DNA of 64,000 bases from Symsagittifera roscoffensis (Eukaryota > Xenacoelomorpha > Acoela > Convolutidae), in assembly GCF_963678635.1 (NCBI RefSeq), contig NC_087065.1, forward strand, positions 64,542,553-64,606,552, read 5' to 3'. The notes beneath the pieces were generated by a model that worked only from the letters and a program-made list of their open reading frames with translations, made no database searches and was not told the origin of the DNA. Below, one piece after another: positions 10,814 to 21,114 of the stretch; the first letter of the stretch is position 1, and each line of letters opens with the position of its first letter. The position numbers and the translations under genes are program-made.

Positions 10814-11527
10814 ATGTGCAACCAAAGTGTTCTAAATTTCCTCAAGCAACTTGATTGGTATCCTTCTAAAGAAACAAAATTAACCTGCATTTGTGGTTGG
10901 AGTCTGGCGGCAAACATCAGTCTTTCAGTAGCTCTCCGAGACCACGCTGTTAGAGCGCCACACTGCACTTCAGCTAGGACCGATCTTGGTAAGAGGCTGA
11001 AACTCAGTTTGCTCATGTTTTTCCACCACTCCCAGCGGCAAATCAAGAATGTACCCTTTGCAATTGTATGGGCTCTTTTGAACTTTGTGCGCTCAGATGT
11101 CGAGAACGAGGTGAAATGTAACAGTTGTAGCAAACGCGAGTCATTTGATGCTGTTTTTTGTCACGATATTTTGCTTGCATCCCACGAGATATGTTTTCGT
11201 CAACTAGGAATACAGAATTCATTTATTACTGAATTTAAAGAGGAGCTTCTGAGTGAACGAACAATGCTCTCCTGGTGTAGCAAAATGAGTAGCAAGATGC
11301 CAGGTGAGCTGCAAGTGACGAGACCCATCTATCATAACTCGTACCGCCTAGATCCTGATTTCGAGTTCCCAAACATCGAAAACTACCCTGTTGAGGCTCC
11401 AATTGGAAATGCCAATGTGAACATAACCTACCATGATGCTCTAAATCGGCAAGTTAATGAACGGGTCTTTTTTGAGAAGGCACTGAGAGAAATTGAAGAC
11501 CATCCGATAAGGAGCCGATCTGGCTAG
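10814..11527 (+). CDS. BIR-like zinc-binding protein, possible IAP relative
   Basis: A 237-aa open frame starting at ATG after an in-frame stop at 10,799. Residues ~9-52 read FLKQLDWYPS then CICGWSL, then 16 residues from the second Cys to His, then six residues to Cys (HAVRAPHC). This matches the C-x16-H-x6-C half of a BIR fold. The first pair is C-x-C rather than C-x2-C, so zinc binding is uncertain. A second degenerate block around residues 97-132 (VKCNSC, FCHDILLASHEIC) resembles the third BIR-like block of the IAP gene at 22,029. No RING is present. The C-terminal third has no recognised domain. It could be a single-exon relative, one exon of a larger gene, or a decaying paralog. Family assignment is inference from Cys/His spacing. 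Confidence 0.5.
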   Translation: MCNQSVLNFLKQLDWYPSKETKLTCICGWSLAANISLSVALRDHAVRAPHCTSARTDLGKRLKLSLLMFFHHSQRQIKNVPFAIVWALLNFVRSDVENEVKCNSCSKRESFDAVFCHDILLASHEICFRQLGIQNSFITEFKEELLSERTMLSWCSKMSSKMPGELQVTRPIYHNSYRLDPDFEFPNIENYPVEAPIGNANVNITYHDALNRQVNERVFFEKALREIEDHPIRSRSG

Positions 11528-12820
11528 AACTCAGCAACGTAAGGTTGAAAAAAGCTTGAAGTAGCTTGCGTTGTCCGAAAAGTTAATTTTGTATTTAAAA
11601 AGTAACAAAAACTCAGCGAGAATGATATTTTACAACGTATCTATTTGTTGCGCTGCTGCATTTCTCTTTACAGTTGAAAATGCGTTTTGTATTGGCATGA
11701 ACTTAGTTAGCTAAAACTTACGTTTCAACCTCTGCGTTTTGTTTAAAATTTTGAGCCGAGGGCGCTGAAATGGATTCGATCTCACGTCGCATGGTTGAAA
11801 TTTATTCATCCTTGTAATGATTTCCGTTGTTTTTACCCATGTTTTTCTGAATCTTCTGTTTTTTTTTGTAACATAATATGAAGTTGGAGGTTTACCCTTC
11901 ACAGACCTTTCTCTCTTTCGAAGTGGTAGCCTTATTAACACAAATCGCTTTGATGCTTGCTTTTATTAAATGATATCAAATAAAAAAAAACTGCTTCATG
12001 TTACTAGTTTATTGTTTAGACAAGGATAAATTGAGTGCTTGGTGAATCTGATCCAAAATATTACATGGAAAAATTTTGTAATTATGTTTTATAAACTATC
12101 TGAGGGCAAAGTATTTTGGATCAACCACTTTTGTTTTACCTTTTTGGAGCACCCAAAATTGTATTCCGAAGCTCGTTTTGACGAAAAAGCGTAACGTTTT
12201 CTGCGTGAATATAGTTTTGTCGTCGAATTGAATTTATGCAATTGATTAAATTCATGCCTCTGTGTTTTTTGCTGATGAATCTATGCCCCGATTAATTTAA
12301 TCGGTGCTTTCTGTGTGTAATCAGTCTCATATGAATCAGTTTTATCCACGTGGAAGATACATTAATATCGTTTATTTCCTTGATTTCAAAGATATTGCAC
12401 ATTATACGAGCTCAATTTTATTTATTTTTGGAATGTGTGCTGTTAGTTCATCTGACGTCTCATGGAGTGATTAAAAACGGGGATTGCAAATTGTGTATTC
12501 AAGAATTTATCCACCCGTTGTTGATGGTAGATTTTAGCTAGGTGAATATTTCTAGCGAAAGTATAATCAATACAAAAGTATAATACAATGAACTTTGCTT
12601 AAATCACGCCACTGATCAATATTATTATCTTGCAACTGATTATAACACAATGTCTTCACTGATTAAATGAATATCGAAGTTCTGTATGGTACAATTTTTC
12701 CCTTGCCATAAAAAAGGGTGTTGCAATCGGGTACTAGACTTTTTTTCCCAGAATGGTCGAAATTAAAGATGGCAAGTTTAGGCTCAGTTCCTGATAAATT
12801 CAAGCTTCTTTGCGTCTACG
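11528..12820. other. Interval without recognisable gene
   Basis: AT-rich sequence. No reading frame or RNA feature that I can support. Confidence 0.5.
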
Positions 12821-13010
12821 GTACACTTGGTCTAGTGGTAACGAATGCGCCTCGGACGGCAAAGGTCTTGGGTTCGAATCGGACAGGACCTGTTGTTTTT
12901 CAAACGAAATTTTCCGTTTCAAAAAAGTGTTGCTTATTATTTGTCTGCAGAAGTTTTGTTGGCTTAGTTGCCATATCGTAGAATTATTTTTTTGAACTGT
13001 ACGCAAGTTA
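12821..13010 (+). mobile_element. tRNA-derived SINE
   Basis: The head has an A-box-like TGGTCTAGTGG and a B-box-like GGTTCGAATC 41 bp later, the internal RNA polymerase III promoter layout. The T and acceptor stems do not pair properly, so this is not a working tRNA. The body (GAAGTTTTGTTGGCTTAGTT, then a region ending near GTACGCAAGTTAACTTG) matches a second, more diverged copy at 54,120-54,255 (GCGAAGTTTTGTCGGCTTAG). Two dispersed copies sharing head and body support a SINE. Confidence 0.65.
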
Positions 13011-14401
13011 ACTTGTACTGTCTTGTAGTTTTAAAAATTTTTCTACTATGTTATTAAGCTTGACTTCGTGTATTTTCTTTTTTTTTTGTTTTGTTTTGCT
13101 TAAGTTTTCATACTTCTCAAATAGTTTCGGATTGTTTCATTTTACGTCTTTCGATGAGCGAAAAAAAAAATTATGGCCTGTATTAGTTTGTCTTTGTGAC
13201 CTCATTTTGTTTCATTTGACTAGCAAATAAATTTTGCGTGTGGGTGTTTTGAAGGTGAGTGGGAGTTATTGACTTTCTGTAAGTCCTAAGTGTTGTTTTT
13301 CTTCGGCTTAGAATGTTTCTGCTAAGGTATTTTTTGGGTTTATTGCAGCTTAATAAATTTTCTTCTGATTCTAATTTCATATTATGTTGTCTTTGCATCT
13401 TTTCGTTTCAAAACTAGCATTATTTATTTTGATAGATCTAATTTTTATTTGAAATTTTCGATTTTTTCCGACTTAGCGGCTTTCTTTTTTTGTATCGCAA
13501 GTGGTGCGAAGCTCAGCCTCGCCTCTGTGTTATATTTCTAATTTGGCGAATTAAAACTAAAGGCCTCCTGTAATTATTTGATTTATTAATTATATGAAGG
13601 TGCGAGCAGGTTGAAATTTTGACATAATATGCAAAATGGTCCCCAACTTCAATCTTCTGATAGTAAGCGGAATTGCCACAATACTCCGTTTTTTGGTCGA
13701 AGTTCCGGATACAGCGGGTAAAATGAGCCGATGTTTTGTTGATTTTTTATGAGTTTGATTAAAATAAGTTCAAAATTGGTTTCGCTGAAAGTCTTTATCA
13801 GATCTCACTGATTAATTTTTTTCTCAAAGACTGAGCGTTTTGGATTCCTAGAAGATGTTATGTACCTCCTTATACCTCATTTCGCATTAGTCAGATCAGC
13901 CTTAAGAGAAACATTTTTTCTACAAAATATTTTATATTGACGTTGAAACATGCGATAATTTGTGTAGATTAGTTAACTTGGATCAGGGTCGGGTTTTGGG
14001 GAGATTTTGCTGAGATTCCCATAACTTTTTTTTGTGATTTTGCCAAAAACTTGTAACAAATCTAATAATCGCTTTGAATATAACCCATATATTTTTCTCT
14101 GCATGTTCTATATAAAATTATGTAAAAATAATTTCATGGTGGTAATTAGAAAGTAACATAAATTTGAACATTTTCAGTCGACAATATTTGATTGATACCT
14201 ACTGCTGAGATCAAGAAATATAGAGCTCGTAGATACCACTGAAATGTACAGAAGACGTTAGGACATACAAAAAGCTTTAAAAAAACATACAGTACTGATT
14301 TAAATTATCCGGACGGAACGAACATCATTGAAAATTTTAAACGCCTTTTTATTCAAATTGGTTTAAGAATAGACAAAAGCGAAGCGAACTGAAGGAAGCT
14401 G
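13011..14401. other. Interval without recognisable gene
   Basis: T-rich and A-rich sequence with frames of low complexity only. Contains the short dispersed element at 13,490-13,535 (TGTATCGCAAGTGGTGCGAA, CCTCGCCTCTGTGTT). Confidence 0.5.
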
Positions 14402-14695
14402 AACTAACGAGTTGATTGATGAGATAATTGTACCAAAAGGAGCTTTATACACAGCTCAACAAATTTCCGTAAAGGTAAAATTCCCCAAAGTTCGCGCAAA
14501 ACATTTTCAATTTGTTTCAAAGCGAAGATTTTGAGTTTTCTATAGCGAACATAACCTTTTTTTGACTATAAGCAAAAACACATTCTCTTATACAGATTTT
14601 TGGAATTTTTACCTTTCTAGAACTTTGCTGGGCTGCGTAAAAGGCTGCTTTTGCTATAATTATCTCATCAGTTAATTCGGTAGTTTTTGATTAAT
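14402..14695. repeat. Imperfect inverted repeat, foldback MITE candidate
   Basis: The left arm begins AACTAACGAGTTGATTGATG. The right arm, read on the complementary strand from 14,695, begins AACTACCGAATTAACTGATG. The match runs about 66 bp with roughly 13 mismatches and continues weakly inward (GTAAAGGTAAAATTCC against AGAAAGGTAAAAATTCC). Both arms translate to similar peptides (DEIIVPKGALYTAQQ and DEIIIAKAAFYAAQQ), so an inverted duplication of an old coding exon is an alternative. No clear target duplication was found. Confidence 0.6.
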
Positions 14696-14929
14696 CAAGC
14701 GTAGTTCTTCATTAACTAAAACAATTTAAATTGGCCCGTTTTTGGTAAATTTTTGGTTCTGAATTTCGCAAAACAAATAGCATCATATTAATTCTGGCAA
14801 AATTCTAAGCAACCCCTCCTGTCCACCTTTGTGAACAACACCCCCTTTCCACCTTTGACTTCTAAGTTGAACCTTCACAACATAAACCACAAAAGAAAAT
14901 CCAAATTTTCCTCAATATCAATCATGTTT

Positions 14930-15345
14930 TACTTTTGTTTAGTTTCTCTGAAGATGATACGACAGAGGATGACGAGACATTACCACATGTCCCGGACGAA
15001 ATAGAGGTGGAGACCGTGTAGCCGTTCCAGGCCTCGTTCGAGGAGTCGGTGGTCTTGAGGAGTGTCTCTGACTTCGAGGAGTTCTCGAGCAGTGACGAGG
15101 AATAGAACACTACATTGGCCGCTATTGCGATCGGGCACATGCGCGGGTACGTTATGGTCTGGATCGGCCATATAGACTCTAGTGACGACAATTGGGCAAG
15201 CGGGCGCAGTCGCGGAAGAGCAGCGCCATTGAGTTTGGCAACGTCACTCGCCGGGACTAATCTTCCAGGCCGCGGTCGAGCAAAAGAAACGCTGAGTCAT
15301 CCCAGCCTGGGGTCGGACCCTCAAAAGGTCCGAAAGGCTCAAAAT
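14930..15345. other. GC-rich island, possible exon remnant
   Basis: Base composition is sharply richer in G and C than the flanks. After a TTTAG acceptor-like site at 14,941, a frame reads FSEDDTTEDDETLPHVPDE and IEVETV before TAG at 15,021. In another frame the reading is SFEESVVLRSVSDFEEF, a stop, then NTTLAAIAIGHMRGYVM. These acidic fragments match nothing I can name. It ends where the duplicated repeat begins. It may be a captured or inserted gene piece. Confidence 0.35.
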
Positions 15346-15376
15346 CTCAAAATATTATACTAAAATATTTTGACTT

Positions 15377-16181
15377 ATTTTTTTTTAGCTGTCACTCATA
15401 AGCGCTCATCAGTGCAGTCACTCATCAGTGCTCTTCCCTCGCTCTGAATTTTCAATCCTCTCTACCCTCATCTAGTGTTGACGAGTCCCAAAGGTTCAAA
15501 ATCTCAAATTATATTACTAAAATATTTTATGACTAGTTTATTGGAAAACTGTTTTTTTTTGTGCAAATGCCGTCTCAGTATCTTGGTGCTACACTATGCC
15601 TACCCACAATATGCCTACCCTCACTTATCAGTAAAGGTTCAAACTCTCAAATCTCAAAATAGTAAAATATTTTGTGACTAGTTTATTAGAAAACTGTTTT
15701 TTTTTTCAGTGCAAATCGCCGTCTCAGTATTTTAGTACTACATGCAAATGCTGTCAGTCAGCTCCCACTCTACGACCCTCATAACACACTTTTTATCAGA
15801 GACAGAAAGCCAGTCATCAGCCATCTAGTAATTTTTTCAATTCAAACTAATTTTACCAATTATTTTATGACTAGGTTTTTATTAGAAAACTGTTTTTTTT
15901 TAGTGCAAATGCTGCCAGTCAGCTCCCTCTCTACCTCATAGTACAGTATTTTGTCAGAGTCACAAAGGCATTCATCAGCCATCTAAGGTTCAAATTTTCA
16001 GAATCTCAAAATATTTTTACTAAATTATTTTATGACTAGGTGTTGATTAGAAAACAGTTTTTTTTTTCTAGTGCAAATGCAGTTAGCCTGATTCCGCCTC
16101 AGTACTTCAATTAGGTCTCGCCTCAGTCAGATCCCGCTTCTCTAGCTCAGTAAACAGTGCCATTTTCCAGTCATACAGTGT
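15377..16181. repeat. 805-bp tandem duplication, unit 1
   Basis: From TTTTTTTTTAGCTGTCACTC to CAGTCATACAGTGTCT. It is repeated directly at an offset of 805 bp with few differences. Inside it is a degenerate subrepeat (TGACTAGTTTATTGGAAAAC, then a T run, then GTGCAAATGC) near 15,530, 15,677, 15,868 and 16,033, so the duplication is nested on an older array. Confidence 0.9.
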
Positions 16182-16986
16182 CTATTTTTTTAGCTGTCAC
16201 TCATAAGCGCTCATCAGTGCAGTCACTCATCAGTGCTCTTCCCTCGCTCTGAATTTTCAATCCTCTCTACCCTCATCTAGTGTTGACGAGTCCCAAAGGT
16301 TCAAAATCTCAAATTATTTTACTAAAATATTTTATGACTAGTTTATTGGAAAACTGTTTTTTTTTGTGCAAATGCCGTCTCAGTATCTTGGTGCTACACT
16401 ATGCCTACCCACAATATGCCTACCCTCACTTATCAGTAAAGGTTCAAACTCTCAAATCTCAAAATAGTCAAATATTTTATGACTAGTTTATTAGAAAACT
16501 GTTTTTTTTTCAGTGCAAATCGCCGTCTCAGTATTTTAGTACTACATGCAAATGCTGTCAGTCAGCTCCCACTCTACGACCCTCATAACACACTTTTTTA
16601 TCAGAGACAGAAAGCCAGTCATCAGCCATCTAGTAATTTTTTCAATTCAAACTTATTTTACCAATTATTTTATGACTAGGTTTTTATTAGAAAACTGTTT
16701 TTTTTAGTGCAAATGCTGCCAGTCAGCTCCCTCTCTACCTCATAGTACAGTATTTTATCAGAGTCACAAAGGCATTCATCAGCCATCTAAGGTTCAAATT
16801 TTCAGAATCTCAAAATGTTTTTACTAAATTATTTGATGACTAGGTGTTGATTAGAAAACTGTTTTTTTTTCTAGTGCAAATGCAGTTAGTCTGATCCCGC
16901 CTCACTACTTCAACTAGGTCTCGCCTCAGTCAGATCCCGCTTCTCTAGCTCAGTAAACAGTGCCATTTTCCAGTCATACAGTGTCT
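16182..16986. repeat. 805-bp tandem duplication, unit 2
   Basis: Near-identical to 15,377-16,181 with scattered substitutions and homopolymer-length differences. Short frames duplicated between the two units show no coding features. Confidence 0.9.
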
Positions 16987-17735
16987 TCATTGTTCAGGCT
17001 TCTCTTAAATTTCAAGTGCTCAGCATGTCTCATTCTCTATCTCTCTAAAACTGTAGAATTAGTTCAGTATCTTTTATGCCAAAACTTCATTTTCAGCCTT
17101 TAGTCAGTTAGCTCTTCGAAAGGCTAAATCACTATAACTTAAAAATTTTTGTCATAAAGTTTCGGCTGCTTTGTTGAGTGTATTGCCGCTCAACATTGAA
17201 TGTTTCATCGGAAGGGGACGAGACTCATACCCTAACTGTAACTCCTATTCCTGCAGGTCACTGTCCAAGTTCAGTTATGTTCTTATTAGTTTCCGAAGAG
17301 AAATCTGTTCTTTTTACTGGCGATGTCAGATAGCAAGTTGGTCATACGAAGCGAATAAATCATCTTTTGACAATTTACAAGAAGATGCTGTTCGCATTTT
17401 TGATAATATTTACATCGACACAACATTTTGCTAAACAGATTCCAGTTTTATACCTTGTAAAGAGAGCTGTCTTTCAGTCATCTTTCAAGCCGTGTCCGCG
17501 TGGCCCATTTAATTTCAAAAGTGTGATCCGTTTTTGTAACAAAACTCGCTACGGTTTTGAGTTTTTGATGAAAAAGGTTACACTTAGATTCAACACTAAA
17601 TTTCACGTTTCATTATGTCAGTATGAACTACAAATTTGTTCCCTCAGTTCAAAATTGGCTCACCTGGCTCAGTTTTTTTTTTTAATTATTCAAAGAAATT
17701 AGATATTAAAAAATTCCAGAAAATTTGAATTCTTT
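16987..17735. other. Interval without recognisable gene
   Basis: Mixed-composition sequence between the tandem duplication and the first satellite block. Frames of about 90-110 codons overlap on the same strand around 17,171-17,702 and show no family features. Confidence 0.4.
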
Positions 17736-17739
17736 CTAT

Positions 17740-18326
17740 GTGAGGCTCTGGCAGGGTTTTCCCAGAAGTTGCAAATTCTGTTTCCAAATATGACTACGCA
17801 AATCCTTGTAGTTTCCAAGATATGACGTTTTTGTGATTTTTTCAAAAAAAAATTTCAGAAAAAATAAATTTGATTTTTTTTAAATTTCAAATTCCTAACC
17901 CTGTACTTGAAGCGCTCAATCTTTTGTAGTTCCTGTAATTTTACTGGTTTTTCAAAAAGAATTTTTCAGAAAGTTTAACTTTGAAGTATCTCTGAATTTG
18001 AAATTCTCAACGCTGTAGTTGGGCACTGTGAGAGTACTTTTAGGAATTGCAAATCTTGCGTTCAAATGCGACTTTTTAATGATTTTAGTTTCCCGGAGGT
18101 GAAGTTTTATGCCATTTTAAAATATTTTTTTTTATAGAAGTTAGATATAAAAAGCTTCAGTATTTCATGGTTTTCAAACTTTGTATTAAAAAAAGCTTGA
18201 ATAAAAAAAGGTTTTACAAAATTTGAAAATACCAACTTTGTAATTGGGTTCTGTCAAATTACCTTCAAAGAATCCACATCTTATTTCCAAAATATGCCGT
18301 TTCTTATAAGTTGTTAAAATTTGGAA
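17740..18326. repeat. Degenerate ~180-bp satellite block
   Basis: Three to four diverged monomers. The monomer pattern in this window is AACCCTGTAGTTGGGTGCTG, then TCAGAGTACTCTCAGG, GCAAATCTTGCC, ATATGACTGCTCAAAT, TTTCCGAGATATGACGTTTT and an A/T-rich segment. Recognisable stretches here include GCAAATTCTGTTTCCAAATA, TTTCCAAGATATGACGTTTT and CACTGTGAGAGTACTTTTAG. The block ends in a Helitron-type 3' terminus. Confidence 0.75.
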
Positions 18327-18351
18327 GCACCGGAGGTTCGTTACACGCTAG
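18327..18351 (+). mobile_element. Helitron-type 3' terminus
   Basis: A small hairpin (GCACC, loop GGA, GGTTC with one mismatch) is followed after eight bases by CTAG, and the next base is T. This is the layout of a Helitron 3' end (hairpin, short spacer, CTRR, insertion before T). The same terminus recurs elsewhere with different internal sequence. The 5' terminus was not identified. Confidence 0.6.
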
Positions 18352-18364
18352 TTATATTGAAAAA

Positions 18365-19310
18365 AAATACATGGAAAAAAATTACACGAGGTGGAAAAGA
18401 AATTGCCTGACAATTTTCCTGATAAAATTGCCATTGACGGATGGAGCAAGGGCTCCAGCCACTTCGTTAACGATAGTTTTGCTTCTTACCTTAGCAGCGT
18501 ACCTATGGATTTTATACTGTTTACTTGCATTTTGCCTATGGTTGGCGAAACTTGCTTTTCTGCGGCAGATAGTTTCAAGTTAATTGAGTATGTCCTAAGT
18601 TTGTACAACAAAAACTTTAACAATGTTGTCGCCTTTAATGCAGAAATAAACAAGCCATTTTTGGAAGAGTCTGCATATGGGGCAACTTTCATGGACTACT
18701 TTCCTAATGCAAACTCTAAGAGCGTCTTGTCAAGCTCATTTCTGTAGCTATGGTATTACAGAGAGAGACGTTGGAATTATATGATGCTAGAATCTGATTC
18801 GATAAATTATTGGCGGAGATATTTGAAACCAATTTCTCAAATTCTACATCGGTGGCGTATCGATCCTGGAGTAATTAAAATTTTGATGGAATATTGAACC
18901 CAGCTATCTTCAGAGGCAGCTCAAGCCATTAAAGAGTTGAAAGTTGACTCATATGTGTCTAATGCCCTTTCCATAGATTCAACTGACAGTAGTGGATTGG
19001 ATCTTTGTGCTTGAAAAACGCAAAATGGAGGAATCCACGAAAGGGAAAAAATATCTCAACTGTTAGTTTACTTTACCGACTTCAAATATCGTGAAAAGAC
19101 TTTTCAGTTCCACAGGTTACCCGTTTTTTGACTTGCGACAAGGTTTGTTATCAATGAACTTGGAAAAATAGATTTTTATCAAAGTTAATTGCGCATTTTG
19201 AGACGAGAAGCTGTTGTCATAGATTTACAATGCAGATGAGACTAGTCACCACGTCGATTTGAAGGATTGCTGCAAGTGCAGTTATGATTTGACTGATGTT
19301 TTTGAAGTAT
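18365..19310 (+). pseudogene. Decayed hAT-like transposase, second family
   Basis: The frame reads HEVEKKLPDNFPDKIAI, then DGWSKGSSHFV, which is the first-Asp motif of zf-BED/hAT transposases. CILPMVGET and KLIEYVLSLYNKNFNNVVAF follow, then NAEINKPF, the degraded second-Asp block. A stop occurs at 18,745. Further on, broken frames resume: ETLELYDARI then FDKLLAEIFETNFSNST, and around 19,225 MQMRLVTTS. The Cys/His block after the second Asp is not recognisable. It begins 14 bases after the Helitron-type end and is unrelated in sequence to the intact hAT at 7,270. No termini were found. Confidence 0.6.
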
Positions 19311-19478
19311 GTCTTTAAATAAAAGTTCAAGTTCAGTTGATTCCTTGAATTTTGAATTTTTAACATTTTTGCGTGAATTCTTTTCATTTGAGAAATATTT
19401 GCAATTAATTGGATAATTGATTGGTATTGTAATAATTGATTGGTTAACTGATTTATAGAGAAATAATTGATTGGTAAG

Positions 19479-19732
19479 CATCCAATTACTGTTCTAAAAC
19501 CGCTGACTAAGTTATTTCACGTAATTTTTTCAACGATTTGTATTTGTATCACAGAGTTGTGTTAGTTTGGTTGCCGATTTCTGTTTGAGACGCTGAGTTA
19601 AAAATAAGCTGATAATCAGTAGCGGATTTAGGGGAGGGCGGGGCTGGCGGACGCCCCCCGCCCCTCAGGGATTCGACCCCCTACTGACCCAAAGGGTCAC
19701 CCCTTTGTACTATTTTGAGATATCCAGTTTTG
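19479..19732. repeat. 254-bp tandem duplication, unit 1
   Basis: Starts CATCCAATTACTGTTCTAAA. It is repeated directly at an offset of 254 bp with no difference found by eye. It covers 138 bp of flanking sequence plus the 5' part of a GC-rich MITE. Confidence 0.9.
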
Positions 19733-19986
19733 CATCCAATTACTGTTCTAAAACCGCTGACTAAGTTATTTCACGTAATTTTTTCAACGATTTGTATTTG
19801 TATCACAGAGTTGTGTTAGTTTGGTTGCCGATTTCTGTTTGAGACGCTGAGTTAAAAATAAGCTGATAATCAGTAGCGGATTTAGGGGAGGGCGGGGCTG
19901 GCGGACGCCCCCCGCCCCTCAGGGATTCGACCCCCTACTGACCCAAAGGGTCACCCCTTTGTACTATTTTGAGATATCCAGTTTTG
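19733..19986. repeat. 254-bp tandem duplication, unit 2
   Basis: Apparently identical to 19,479-19,732. It continues directly into the rest of the MITE, so the duplication happened after the MITE inserted. Confidence 0.9.
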
Positions 19987-20248
19987 GCTGACTGACCTGA
20001 AAATTTTTCTAAAGGCGCTTTTGGCGCCAATTTATACTAATTTTGAGGGAGGAGCGCGCGCCGAAAAAACGTTTGGCCTTTTTTTCGAAAATTTGCCCAT
20101 CGGCGCAGAAAATTTGGTCAAATTAGGGTCTTTATAGTGGTTTGGAAGAGCTCAGAAAATCAGTTTGGTCGACCTAAAAAAAAGTCGACAAAATTTTCAA
20201 TTTTGAAAATCCACCCCCCTGTAGAAATTCATAGATCTGCGCCTTCTG
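19871..20248 (+). mobile_element. GC-rich MITE, copy 1 (degenerate)
   Basis: Starts CAGTAGCGGATTTAGGGG and ends AGATCTGCGCCTTCTG, a worn version of the termini seen in copy 2. Interior landmarks shared with copies 2 and 3 are GACCCAAAGGGTC, GGCGCTTTTGGCGCC, GGAGCGCGCGCCGAAAAAAC and GTCGACCTAAAAA. A second copy of its 5' portion lies at 19,617-19,732 because of the 254-bp duplication. No convincing target duplication remains. Confidence 0.7.
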
Positions 20249-20337
20249 ATGCTTATTGTTTTCTGGTTAAGAGTATATAAGTAAGTATTTAGGTATGTAA
20301 CTAAGGATTTTAGTGCTTGTGTATGTATGTACGCATG

Positions 20338-20752
20338 CAGGGGCGGATTTAGGGGGGGGACGCCCCCCCCCCCTCAGGTATTCGACCCCCTGCCGACCCA
20401 AAGGGTCCCCCCTTTGATACTTTTTCAGAAATCCATTTTTGCCCGACCGACCCTAAAATTTTTCTAAAGGCGCCTTTGGCGCCAATATATACTAACTTTG
20501 AGGGGGAGCGCGCGCCAAAAAAACGCGATTCTTTTGTCAAAATTTTTCAAAAAGTGCCCAAAAACGGCTTTCTTGACTGTTATTTCAAAAATTTGCTAGC
20601 GGCGCAGAAAATTTAGCCAAAATAGGGGCAAAACGCTGCTTAGGGAGAGCTCGAAAAATCAATTTGGTCGACCTAAAAAAAAAGGTCGTCAAAATTTTCG
20701 TATTTTTTTTGAAAATCCGCCCCCCCTCGAGAAAATCCTAGATCCGCCCCTG
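20338..20752 (+). mobile_element. GC-rich MITE, copy 2 (complete, hAT-like)
   Basis: 415 bp with terminal inverted repeats CAGGGGCGGATTTAG and, from the right end, CAGGGGCGGATCTAG. It is flanked by TACGCATG (20,330-20,337) and TATGCATG (20,753-20,760), an 8-bp target duplication with one mismatch. The CAGGGG ends and 8-bp duplication suggest mobilisation by a hAT transposase. It has no coding capacity. The open frame on its minus strand is a by-product of base composition. Confidence 0.8.
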
Positions 20753-20768
20753 TATGCATGTATGTATG

Positions 20769-21114
20769 CAGGGGCGGATCTAGGGTTTTCTCGAGGGGGG
20801 CGGATTTTCAAAAAGTTTTTGAAAATTTTGTCGACCTTTTTTTTTAGGTCGACCGAATTAATTTTTGATTTTTCGAGCTCTTCCTAAGCACGATTTAGTC
20901 CCCATTTTGGCCAAATTTTCAGCCGTTTTTAAACATTTTTCAGAAAATTTTGACCAAAAAATTGCGTTTTTTCGGCGCGCGCTCCCCCCTCAAAATAAGT
21001 ATATATTGGCGCCTTTAGAAAAGTTTTAGGGTCGCTCGGCCAAAAATGGATTTCTTAAAAGGTACCAAAGGGGGACCCTTTGGGTCGGCAGGGGGTTGAA
21101 TAAATCCGACTCTG
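20769..21114 (-). mobile_element. GC-rich MITE, copy 3 (inverted, right end worn)
   Basis: Opposite orientation to copy 2 and separated from it by only 16 bp of TATG-type repeats. Left end CAGGGGCGGATCTAGGG; right end, read inward, CAGAGTCGGATTTATTC. The interior landmarks appear in reverse order (GTCGACC, GGCGCGCGCTCC, GGGACCCTTTGGGTCGG). It lacks the GGGGGG-rich segment near one end and has no matching target duplication. Copies 2 and 3 together form a large palindrome-like structure. Confidence 0.75.

Noticed and set aside
12821-12892. Functional tRNA gene
   Set aside because: A-box and B-box are present but T and acceptor stems do not pair, and a SINE body follows.
13048-13230. Hydrophobic 60-aa membrane peptide
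   Set aside because: It comes from a T-rich stretch. Phe/Leu-rich frames are expected there by chance.
15475-16486. Two 68-aa proteins (MLTSPKGSKSQ)
   Set aside because: They are the same frame in the two 805-bp duplicate units, low complexity, with no support beyond duplication.
20349-20540. 63-aa minus-strand protein
   Set aside because: It lies entirely within a non-coding MITE and reflects its GC-rich composition.
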